From an uncultured Prevotellaceae bacterium (GTDB lineage Bacteria > Bacteroidota > Bacteroidia > Bacteroidales > Bacteroidaceae), in the NCBI GenBank assembly GCA_902771155.1, contig CACXVS010000001.1, positions 62,001 through 126,000 of the forward strand: a stretch of 64,000 bases of DNA. The letters run 5' to 3'. Below the pieces are notes generated by a model. That model saw only the letters and a list, made by a program, of their open reading frames with translations, was not told the origin of the DNA and ran no database searches. Every line of letters begins with the position of its first letter. The first letter of the stretch is position 1. The translations under genes and the position numbers were made by a program. Below, piece by piece: positions 57,955-64,000 of the stretch.

Positions 57955-58020
57955 CCGAATTATTATTTTGGGATGTCCTCGGTCTGAAAATGAATGCAGG
58001 TCACTAACAAATATAAGAAG

Positions 58021-58905
58021 ATGAGTAACAGATTAAACATTCGCTTTGCCTCGAAGGAAGAGGGACAGCAGCTGATTAAGAGCAACACCGGTTACTACAA
58101 CCGCTTAACGCAGATGGACATTGACTGGCGAGCCAGAAAGGAGGGATCAACACTCGACGAGTTGATAGCCTTCGCACAGCGTAATGTCTTGGACTTCACA
58201 GAGCGAGATAAGGATATCGTCATGCAGACAGTCAAGTTCATTGAGCACAGACTCAATGAATTTGATTGCCATCTGCCTTTGCCTGACGAGATCATCTTCA
58301 TCAAGACCACCATGGAGGATGAAAGTAAAGCCAGTGCCTATACATCAGGGAATATGATCTTCCTGAATACCTTTTATATTAGGGACTCCTCACCCTTCCT
58401 GCGCGAACTGATCGCCCACGAACTCTTCCACTGCATCACCCGTCATTCCCCAGAGTTCCGCCAGAAGATGTATAGTCTGATAGGCTTCACGGTGATGGAC
58501 CATGACATTGAGTTCCCTGAGCGCATCAAGCGTATCCTCATGGCGAATCCTGATGTGGAGCACATCGACAACTATGCTGAGTTCACCATCGATGGTGTAA
58601 AACGTAAGTGTACCCTCGTCACATATTATACAAGGTCGTGGAAAGAGGCACTCATCTCTCAAGGACCCACAACCAGGTTCTTTGATAACATCCGTGTCAT
58701 CCTCTTGCCCCTCGACGAGTTGGATCATCCCTACATGATTAGTGATGCCTCCGACTTTTGGGAGAAGATGGGTAGCAACACTACCTACATTAATGCCCCA
58801 GAAGAGTGCCTGGCCGTCAATTTCTCCTACGCCATCGTCGATGGACCTGATTCGGAATACGAGACCCCTCAACTCATCAAGTCCATCCTCTCAGCTCTTA
58901 AGTAA
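58021..58905 (+). CDS. putative zinc metallopeptidase (HExxH, gluzincin-type)
   Basis: The 294-residue protein is not assigned to a named family, but a zincin site is clear: ELIAHELFHCITRHSPEFR near residue 133 gives HExxH, and APEECLAVNFSYAI near residue 260 supplies a downstream Glu of the gluzincin kind followed by A-x-N-F. Before the site, SAYTSGNMIFLNTFY is a typical beta strand edge. No signal peptide is present, so it is cytoplasmic. The start at 58021 (MSNRLNIRF) fits better than an in-frame Met nine codons upstream. It lies between two genes preceded by like promoters and two SprT-like genes, which suggests a group of co-controlled metalloproteins. Confidence 0.72.
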   Translation: MSNRLNIRFASKEEGQQLIKSNTGYYNRLTQMDIDWRARKEGSTLDELIAFAQRNVLDFTERDKDIVMQTVKFIEHRLNEFDCHLPLPDEIIFIKTTMEDESKASAYTSGNMIFLNTFYIRDSSPFLRELIAHELFHCITRHSPEFRQKMYSLIGFTVMDHDIEFPERIKRILMANPDVEHIDNYAEFTIDGVKRKCTLVTYYTRSWKEALISQGPTTRFFDNIRVILLPLDELDHPYMISDASDFWEKMGSNTTYINAPEECLAVNFSYAIVDGPDSEYETPQLIKSILSALK

Positions 58906-58906
58906 T

Positions 58907-58966
58907 CATACATATGAAAATCTCGTTTTGTTTATGATGAAACCGTATATTTGCAAACAGAAAGAT
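58907..58966 (+). promoter_or_regulatory. promoter of the DIP1984 gene (family P3)
   Basis: CATACATATGAAAATCTCGT, then GAAACC, TATATTTG (58946-58953) and CAAACAGAAAGATC. It starts one base after the zincin stop codon region and is 47 bases from the next gene. Confidence 0.65.
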
Positions 58967-59000
58967 CAAAAAAATCAATCACAAATAAAAATAAACGCAT

Positions 59001-59456
59001 ATGAAACTAGCAGAAGCATTAAGCATTCGCAAGGATTTGCAGAAGCGCATTCAGCAATTGGAACAGCGCATTAAGAGCAATGTGAAGGTACAGGAAGATG
59101 ACGAGCCGCTTGAGGACCCCATTGAGCTTATGAAGGAACTGCACAGTTGCCTCATTCAGCTCGAGGAACTTATTAGCCGCATTAACCTTACGAACATTAA
59201 CACGAAAAACGCCGAGGGACTGTCGATTACTCAGTTGATGGCGAAGAAAGACACACTGACGCTGCGCATAGGCATACTGCGCAACATTTACAGCGAGGCA
59301 ACTAGCCTCATTAACCGTTACTCTGCCTCGGAGATACGGCAGGAATGTGTTATTGACGTCAAGCAGCTCAGCAAGCAGATTGACGATTACTCTGCTCGTC
59401 TGCGCAAGCTTGACATGGAGATTCAGGGTATGAACTTTTTGACTGAACTCGCGTAA
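59001..59456 (+). CDS. DIP1984 family protein
   Basis: The 151-residue protein matches the DIP1984 family throughout: MKLAEALSIRKDLQKRIQQL at the start, KVQEDDEPLEDP near residue 30, and LEELISRINLTNINT near residue 55, followed by two long helices with coiled-coil character. It is predicted to be an all-helical cytoplasmic protein. The family has been linked by name to septicolysin but its role is not established. It is preceded by the P3 promoter. The next 195 bases (59457-59651) hold no recognised gene or RNA. Confidence 0.85.
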   Translation: MKLAEALSIRKDLQKRIQQLEQRIKSNVKVQEDDEPLEDPIELMKELHSCLIQLEELISRINLTNINTKNAEGLSITQLMAKKDTLTLRIGILRNIYSEATSLINRYSASEIRQECVIDVKQLSKQIDDYSARLRKLDMEIQGMNFLTELA

Positions 59457-59651
59457 ACACTCTCTTATGGATGGCGTCTGAATTTGTAGGGCGAATTGGA
59501 TTTTTCCATGATCTCCTGGGGTTCCGGAGCGGCCTGCCGACTTTACGGTTCAAGCTCAGCAAAACTCATGGATGCAAGGCTCAAGTAGCATGTAGCACTA
59601 CCACCCAGTTGACTATGAATCTCCGATGCCATCCTTCTATCACAAAACAAA

Positions 59652-59685
59652 TTTCCCCTCAAATCCTTGGTGGTTTGAGGAGAAA
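59652..59685. repeat. palindrome-promoter element, copy C (promoter decayed)
   Basis: TTTCCCCTCAAA (59652-59663), TCCTTGGTGG, TTTGAGGAGAAA (59674-59685). The right arm has one mismatch and no TAnnTTTG follows. It sits five bases from the end of the minus-strand SprT-like gene, where the hairpin can serve as terminator. Confidence 0.75.
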
Positions 59686-59689
59686 TTTG

Positions 59690-60106
59690 TTAATTGATAA
59701 TCTTAAACCAGAGCCTGGAGAGTAGGGGAGCACCCTTGCGAGGTTTCATGTGAGATATGTCTACATACTGAGATATGTTTAGGCCATAAGCCTGGTTCAG
59801 TTCATTAGCCTTGCGTTTGAAAGCTTTCCCATGCTTTACTCTCACGTCCTCACCTGTGTAATACAGATAATAATGTATCATCTCGTGCACCATGACATCC
59901 CGAAACTGCTTTTCCGTGTAGTCGTAGAAGTCAGTTATTTCGATCTTCTCTGAAGTACCGAAGGGCACATCATACAGATACGAGAAGTAACCCACAGTCT
60001 GGCAACCATGTAGCAAACCAAACTGAGGATAAGGTAGCACGCCACCAAAGTAGAGATTGTTATACTCCGTAAAACTTGCCATCAGGCTGAATTCATTAAT
60101 AATCAT
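59690..60106 (-). CDS. second SprT-like zinc metalloprotein
   Basis: The 138-residue protein has the same layout as the SprT-like protein at 57418: FTEYNNLYFGGVLPYPQFGL near the start, VHEMIHYYLYYTGED with HExxH near residue 72, and RVKHGKAFKRKANELN with the later His. Similarity is clear in motifs but identity is low, so the two are old paralogues or came in separately. The start at 60106 (MIINEFSL) is chosen because it lines up with the relative and lies 27 bases after a minus-strand TATCTTTA box at 60134-60141; a longer frame to 60157 would include that box. Function is unknown beyond a likely zinc-dependent protease fold. Confidence 0.75.
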   Translation of the reverse strand: MIINEFSLMASFTEYNNLYFGGVLPYPQFGLLHGCQTVGYFSYLYDVPFGTSEKIEITDFYDYTEKQFRDVMVHEMIHYYLYYTGEDVRVKHGKAFKRKANELNQAYGLNISQYVDISHMKPRKGAPLLSRLWFKIIN

Positions 60107-60208
60107 AATCTTGCTGTTTGATTGTTCTAACAGTAAAGATAGCTTTTCTATAAACATAATATTCTATTTTATACCTATAAATCAATCTCCATATTTCAAT
60201 AGATTGCC

Positions 60209-60216
60209 TATCTTTG
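60209..60216 (+). promoter_or_regulatory. promoter -7 box of the acidic protein gene
   Basis: TATCTTTG, 34 bases before ATG 60251. Confidence 0.7.
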
Positions 60217-60250
60217 CCATCAGAAACATTAATCAAAAACAACATTGCAT

Positions 60251-60766
60251 ATGGACAACAACAAACAAACCATTCATTTCGATTTCGAGCTCTTTCAGGG
60301 CTATACCTGCATCGGTTGCGCAGTAATCAACGACCTCGCTATTGAGGTAGAGTTTACTGACGATGAAGTTACGCAGATGAAGCAACTCGTCGGTCAGATT
60401 GATGAGACCGACTACAGCCAGGGCATTATGCCCGTGCTCAAGGATGCAGCCCCAGAGCTTTACAAACGCATTGACGCTGCGGCACGTTCCGAGATCTTCG
60501 ACTTCTATGTCGAGGACGGCATCAGTCAGGGCTACATCGAATTCGAAGACGATGAACTTCGTCGCAACTTTTTGAAGGATTACGGCCTTACTGAAGAAGA
60601 CTACGATGAAGACCTCTACTACGATTGGTACGACGATGAGATGTCACGTATCCGCTGCAGTGGCCTCCAATGGATACGCTCACGTTATTCCGTTGACGAC
60701 CAAGTTACGATGGACGATGCTCCTGACTACACCGTAGACATTCCCACCGAATTACTCCCAGAATAA
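60251..60766 (+). CDS. acidic protein of unknown function
   Basis: The 171-residue product is not recognised. It is strongly acidic, above all in its second half (FEDDELRRNFLKDYG, EEDYDEDLYYDWYDDEMSRI), without signal peptide or membrane span. The opening IHFDFELFQGYTCIGCAVIN and LAIEVEFTDDEVTQMKQLV suggests a beta sheet followed by helices. DNA mimicry is possible for so acidic a protein in an accessory region but is only a guess. The ATG at 60251 is preferred to a TTG two codons earlier. The hairpin of copy D begins three bases after its stop and may end its transcript. Confidence 0.6.
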   Translation: MDNNKQTIHFDFELFQGYTCIGCAVINDLAIEVEFTDDEVTQMKQLVGQIDETDYSQGIMPVLKDAAPELYKRIDAAARSEIFDFYVEDGISQGYIEFEDDELRRNFLKDYGLTEEDYDEDLYYDWYDDEMSRIRCSGLQWIRSRYSVDDQVTMDDAPDYTVDIPTELLPE

Positions 60767-60769
60767 CAT

Positions 60770-60815
60770 TTTCCCCTCAAATCTTTGGTGGTTTGAGGGG
60801 AAATGTTTATATTTG
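60770..60815 (+). repeat. palindrome-promoter element, copy D
   Basis: TTTCCCCTCAAA (60770-60781), loop TCTTTGGTGG, TTTGAGGGGAAA (60792-60803), then TATATTTG (60808-60815). The stem is 12 bp and perfect. It lies right after the acidic protein gene and 25 bases before the sigma factor gene. Confidence 0.82.
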
Positions 60816-60840
60816 CAACGTAAATAATCTCTCAGATAGT

Positions 60841-61563
60841 ATGAAAATGTTTAAATCTGTCTCAAAGAATAATAGAACCGATTTTCTGGAGAGTTTCTTG
60901 GCCAGTATTCGGGGAGTTGAAGCCCTTGACGAAGAGCAAGAGGTTTATTTGGCTCGAAGGATAAAAGCTGGCGATACTAAGGCTGAAGAGCGAATGATTA
61001 AGGCCAATCTGAGATTGGTTGTTTCTATTGCCAACTCCTATAGCACTATGATGCCTTTGGAAGATTTGGTCCAGAATGGTAACATTGGACTAATAAAGGC
61101 TGTCCGCGAGTTTAGACCCGAACTAGGTTTTCGTTTTGTGTCTTACGCCTCCATGATGATACGCAAATATATCCTCATGGGTATTAGAAACGACTCCAGA
61201 ATTGTCAAAAACCCTGATGATGATCAGGCTTTTATTTCTTCAGAATCTTTGGACGTGCCTGCTTCCGGTGGCTATAAAGAGACAACCAAGGCTGATATGC
61301 TGGTAGGAGATATGGATGTGCAATCTGATCTCGATAGCCTATCCGCCGATTTGAAGAGGGCAATGTGCTCAGTTCTAGACCCAAGTGCAGTTGATATTGT
61401 GTGTAAGGTGATGGGTCTAGGCTGTACTCCGATGTATACAGAAAACATTGGAAAGGAAATGAACATGACAAAGTTACGCGTTCGTCAGATTTATCACGAA
61501 TCAATTGAAATACTCCAAAACAATGAAAGAGTGAAGAAATTGCTTTCCAGCTATCAACGTTAA
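60841..61563 (+). CDS. sigma-70 family RNA polymerase sigma factor, divergent
   Basis: The 240-residue protein resembles primary-type sigma factors without region 1.1. Region 1.2/2 is clear: LARRIKAGDTKAEERMIKAN, LRLVVSIANSY, LEDLVQNGNIGLIKAVREF, and region 2.3/2.4 GFRFVSYASMMIRKYI. Region 3 is short and region 4 ends the protein with an HTH (ENIGKEMNMTKLRVRQIYHE). At residues 105-106 the tryptophan pair that melts promoter DNA in sigma-70 (WW in YATWWIRQ) is replaced by MM. It starts at 60841, since an upstream in-frame start at 60793 precedes the -7 box at 60808-60815. It likely recognises a special promoter set; targets are unknown. Confidence 0.85.
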   Translation: MKMFKSVSKNNRTDFLESFLASIRGVEALDEEQEVYLARRIKAGDTKAEERMIKANLRLVVSIANSYSTMMPLEDLVQNGNIGLIKAVREFRPELGFRFVSYASMMIRKYILMGIRNDSRIVKNPDDDQAFISSESLDVPASGGYKETTKADMLVGDMDVQSDLDSLSADLKRAMCSVLDPSAVDIVCKVMGLGCTPMYTENIGKEMNMTKLRVRQIYHESIEILQNNERVKKLLSSYQR

Positions 61564-61598
61564 GAAGGTGTTCTACTATCTTCGCCAGGAGATGACTA

Positions 61599-62063
61599 TC
61601 ATTTCAGTTTCACATGATCTTTGCTGATGACGCCCTCATTCAACAGGTCGATGATGTCCTTCTCGGTTAAGAGACCATGGTAAAACAGATAGATGGCAGT
61701 GATGCCCCAATCTATAAAAGGTGGTGCATCGCTATCATCTTTTTTGAGTGGAGCCCCCAGAGCCGAATCATCTATATAGAGGTTACCATAGACTTTAGGT
61801 GATGAAGTCCAATCCTTCTGCCCTGGGTTCTCGTTGACGCCATACAAGGTTATATCATGCTCCTTAAACCAGTCGAGAGCAGGCTGGAGAGTATCTTCCC
61901 CGTTCGAGTCATGGCTCCTCATTGTGCTTAGAAGTAAGTGATGCCCATTTTCTACCAGTTTCTTCAGCACAGGTACAGCTCCAATGTCTTCTCCGACGGC
62001 AGGGTAGCGATGTTTCACTACCGTGCCATCGAAGTCGATCACTATGTCATATCCAAACTTCAT
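61599..62063 (-). CDS. HAD-superfamily phosphatase-like protein
   Basis: The 154-residue protein has the HAD motifs: DIVIDFDGTVVKHRYP with nucleophile Asp at residue 8-12, LLLSTMRSHD near residue 44 and a later SPKVYGNLYIDDSALG with Lys and paired Asp. It lacks a large cap and resembles small Bacteroidota HAD proteins and PNKP-type phosphatase domains. It starts three bases after the stop codon of the kinase fusion gene and is surely translated with it, so it may act on the phosphate products of that kinase or on nucleic-acid ends. Which one is not shown by sequence. Confidence 0.8.
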   Translation of the reverse strand: MKFGYDIVIDFDGTVVKHRYPAVGEDIGAVPVLKKLVENGHHLLLSTMRSHDSNGEDTLQPALDWFKEHDITLYGVNENPGQKDWTSSPKVYGNLYIDDSALGAPLKKDDSDAPPFIDWGITAIYLFYHGLLTEKDIIDLLNEGVISKDHVKLK

Positions 62064-62066
62064 CGT

Positions 62067-64000
62067 TTAATCAAGTTTGATATTCTCACATCCAGGGAAG
62101 AGGTTGAGGAACGCTTGGGCATCTTGTGGACGTGAGGTGGCAGAGAATTGGAGACCACTAATGATTGCATTGATAAATGTATCAGAACAATTATTCTCTG
62201 CTAAGTTAATTCGTAAGTCTTCATCCTGATCGCTGAAATCCATGATGGGATGTGGTTCTTTAGGATATGCAATTAGATAATACAGGCTTGACGCTAGTCC
62301 AAAAATATCTGTTTGTGAACCGAATTTCACCATATTTCCATGTTTCAACTCTGGGGCAGCAAAAATACTATTACTTGAAAATCCTTCTCTATTAATAATG
62401 TCGCCTTCATTGTTATATTGTTTAGCTACGCCAAAGTCAATCAGCACCGCATCACCATTATCATCAACGAGAATATTCTCTGGCTTGATGTCGAGATGCA
62501 ATACTTTTGCATTGTGGGCCACATGGAGAGCTTTACACAAAGGTTTAACAATATGATTAATCATCAGTTCCTCGGTGAAGTTGAATCCTGACATCTGCAG
62601 ATCCTCAAGCGATCCGTCATGGTAATAAGGCATGACATAATATGAGGTGCCTGTTTCCTCGCTACTAAACACTTCATAGGCTGGAACGATATGGCTATCA
62701 GGCGTGTTACCCAGTATATTCATGATTTTGGCTTCTTCAATAAACTTGTTCTTGTTCTCTTCGATCATAAGGGTGAGATCTTCATCTTCCAAGAATGCTC
62801 GAACACCGTCACGTCTATAATATTTGAAAGGATAGAACTCTTTTAAAACAACTTCTTTCTTTTCGCCAGTAGCAAGGTTTTCTGAGAGGGCACTATAGGT
62901 GTAGCCAAAGAAACCATGACCAAGGAAATCGTGTATTGTATATTTATACTTATCTCCCTTCAGTGTGTATCCGGCCTTTAGCTTGTCTGCATCTGGATCG
63001 ATAGTCTCGTCGTCTGTATCAAAGTCATCAAAATCAAGATTCTCTTCTATTTCGTGATATAACTGAAGATTCAAGACTTGGTCTTCTGTGATAGGTTCAG
63101 GCACCATCTCGTCGATGCCGTATGGATGCAATTGACGTTGTACGTAAGGCTCATTCAGTTCGTGTATAAGCCAATTGAAATCTACACTTTCTGGTTCGTT
63201 GATAGTGAACACATAGCCATCTTGGAAGAATGCGGTTCCTTCATCAGTATCAAACAGTCTTGGCTCTAAATGGCCTTTGTTATTTGTGATGAGTGAGTAG
63301 GTCTCTATATGATATGCGGGAGCAAACAAGGTTGTGCGCGGTTCTTTTTCTATTCCCTGCATCCAAGCTCTTTCAAACTGGTTGTAGGCCTGGTTCTTGT
63401 CAATCGAAGCAAGCACACGTTCTTCTTTTGGTAAATCAGCCAGATTATATGTTTCTCTCTTGACTTTGCTGACGATAGAGTTAAGTCGAATGATTTCGTA
63501 ATCCTCAAGATCGGCGATTTCCGGTAAGACAAGATTCCGAAGGAAATTCTTCTTTTTGACATCTACTACACTTAGGATGTCTGCGTAATCATCATCTGAA
63601 AGAATGGTGTCAACAGGCCTGTTGCTAAGCATAGGATGGGTCAGGTTGAAGAACTTGATATGTTTCTTCTGCTGTTCTGATTTATTAGCATTTACCAAAA
63701 TTGCTACTTCTCCGAAAGGGAACAAGGCGATAGTCTCTATCCAGTCGCGCTTTAGTGCTTCCTTAAAGTTGGCAGTCTCTTTCTCGAAGATCTCTTTCGG
63801 CAACACCATACCGGCATAGCGACCTTTGAAGTCTGGATCGTTCAGACATTTGCCTAAGCAGAAATCAAAGGCTGACTCGCCATTGATGAATCCAGTATAT
63901 GTGGAGATGACATAGTCAATCCGCTTGCCGTTTAACCATAGTGTGGAATCGCGCTGCAAGAAGTGCTCGTTAGATATACCCATGCCGTAGTTTAGCAAAA
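62067..64000 (-). CDS. N6-methyltransferase-like/Ser-Thr kinase fusion protein (5' end outside window)
   Basis: At least 643 codons are in the window, and the frame is open at the right edge. The first 130 visible residues look like the second half of an HsdM-type N6 DNA methyltransferase: SNEHFLQRDSTLW, RIDYVISTYTGF where NPPF/Y is expected, and GRYAGMVLPKEIF with WIETIALFPF. A TRD-like part follows (RLFDTDEGTAFFQDGYVF, LIHELNEPYVQRQLHPYG). After an acidic linker comes a complete Ser/Thr kinase: GHGFFGYTY, VVLKEFYP, HLDIKPENILVDD and LIDFGVAK, then APE. All key kinase residues are kept, while the methyltransferase catalytic motif is not. The HAD gene follows three bases later. Kinase is firm; the methyltransferase reading is moderate. 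Confidence 0.75.
   Translation of the reverse strand, partial: LLNYGMGISNEHFLQRDSTLWLNGKRIDYVISTYTGFINGESAFDFCLGKCLNDPDFKGRYAGMVLPKEIFEKETANFKEALKRDWIETIALFPFGEVAILVNANKSEQQKKHIKFFNLTHPMLSNRPVDTILSDDDYADILSVVDVKKKNFLRNLVLPEIADLEDYEIIRLNSIVSKVKRETYNLADLPKEERVLASIDKNQAYNQFERAWMQGIEKEPRTTLFAPAYHIETYSLITNNKGHLEPRLFDTDEGTAFFQDGYVFTINEPESVDFNWLIHELNEPYVQRQLHPYGIDEMVPEPITEDQVLNLQLYHEIEENLDFDDFDTDDETIDPDADKLKAGYTLKGDKYKYTIHDFLGHGFFGYTYSALSENLATGEKKEVVLKEFYPFKYYRRDGVRAFLEDEDLTLMIEENKNKFIEEAKIMNILGNTPDSHIVPAYEVFSSEETGTSYYVMPYYHDGSLEDLQMSGFNFTEELMINHIVKPLCKALHVAHNAKVLHLDIKPENILVDDNGDAVLIDFGVAKQYNNEGDIINREGFSSNSIFAAPELKHGNMVKFGSQTDIFGLASSLYYLIAYPKEPHPIMDFSDQDEDLRINLAENNCSDTFINAIISGLQFSATSRPQDAQAFLNLFPGCENIKLD

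Noticed and set aside
59457..59651. Possible small gene or gene relic after the DIP1984 gene
   Set aside because: An 84-codon plus frame exists but has no domain, poor start context and mixed composition; no ATPase or transposase similarity could be made out on either strand.
52117..60815. Four palindrome-promoter copies as a CRISPR array or IS ends
   Set aside because: Spacing is 3-4 kb or irregular, full genes lie between, and no transposase or target duplication is seen.
63500..64000. Active type I restriction-modification methyltransferase at the right edge
   Set aside because: The NPPF/Y motif is replaced, no hsdS or hsdR gene is seen in the window, and the same frame continues into a kinase.

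Overview
The window looks like chromosomal DNA of a Bacteroidales bacterium, most like Prevotella or a relative. The evidence is the dense use of Bacteroidota-type promoters (-7 box TAnnTTTG), the lack of clear Shine-Dalgarno sites, and family-level markers: PPi-dependent phosphofructokinase, class III fructose bisphosphatase, a type IX secretion plug-domain protein, an HU-CCDC81/SPOR protein, an HTCS-like regulator and a YgiQ radical SAM protein. The genus is inferred from gene content and repeat style; no rRNA gene is present.

Layout. 1-365: no protein gene, a long hairpin and a stray plus-strand promoter. 366-4552: RND efflux pump and adaptor. 4.65-8.7 kb (+): acyl-ACP thioesterase, ilvC, a MaoC-like hydratase and a PurF-like protein without the catalytic cysteine. 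8.7-15.1 kb (-): recJ-recQ, then a C1 peptidase and Xaa-Pro aminopeptidase. 15.2-22.2 kb: trpS, trmD-patatin, a secreted protein, ligA and a DMT transporter. 22.2-29.6 kb (-): a MORN/GH25 lysozyme fused transcriptionally to tRNA-Arg, then an operon of a small gene, plsC, a large amidase, a small gene and a YgiQ-like gene. 29.8-34.9 kb (+): pfp, a membrane GH25 lysozyme, and a one-protein HTCS-like regulator. 34.9-47.2 kb (-): a tightly packed run purU-hisH-hisA-hisF-hisIE-ftsE-lysC-lysA-GT-GT-fbp-T9SS plug protein. 47.3-51.6 kb: FHA and HU-CCDC81/SPOR genes, then rfbC-ugd-lipoprotein.

From about 51.6 kb to the right edge the character changes to an accessory region: broken ATPase genes, a Fic protein, a NUDIX hydrolase, a phosphatase, two SprT-like zinc proteins, another zincin, a DIP1984 protein, an acidic protein, a divergent sigma factor, a HAD phosphatase, and a gene fusing an N6-methyltransferase-like region with a Ser/Thr kinase. 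A palindromic element that usually carries its own promoter occurs four times in this stretch, and a second promoter family precedes the zinc-protein genes.

The most unusual signals are the methyltransferase-like/kinase fusion coupled to a HAD phosphatase, the palindrome-promoter repeat, palindromic repeat arms inserted in frame inside hisH, a repeat with compensating hairpin changes on both sides of hisF, and several promoters placed so close to the start codon that the mRNAs should be nearly leaderless.
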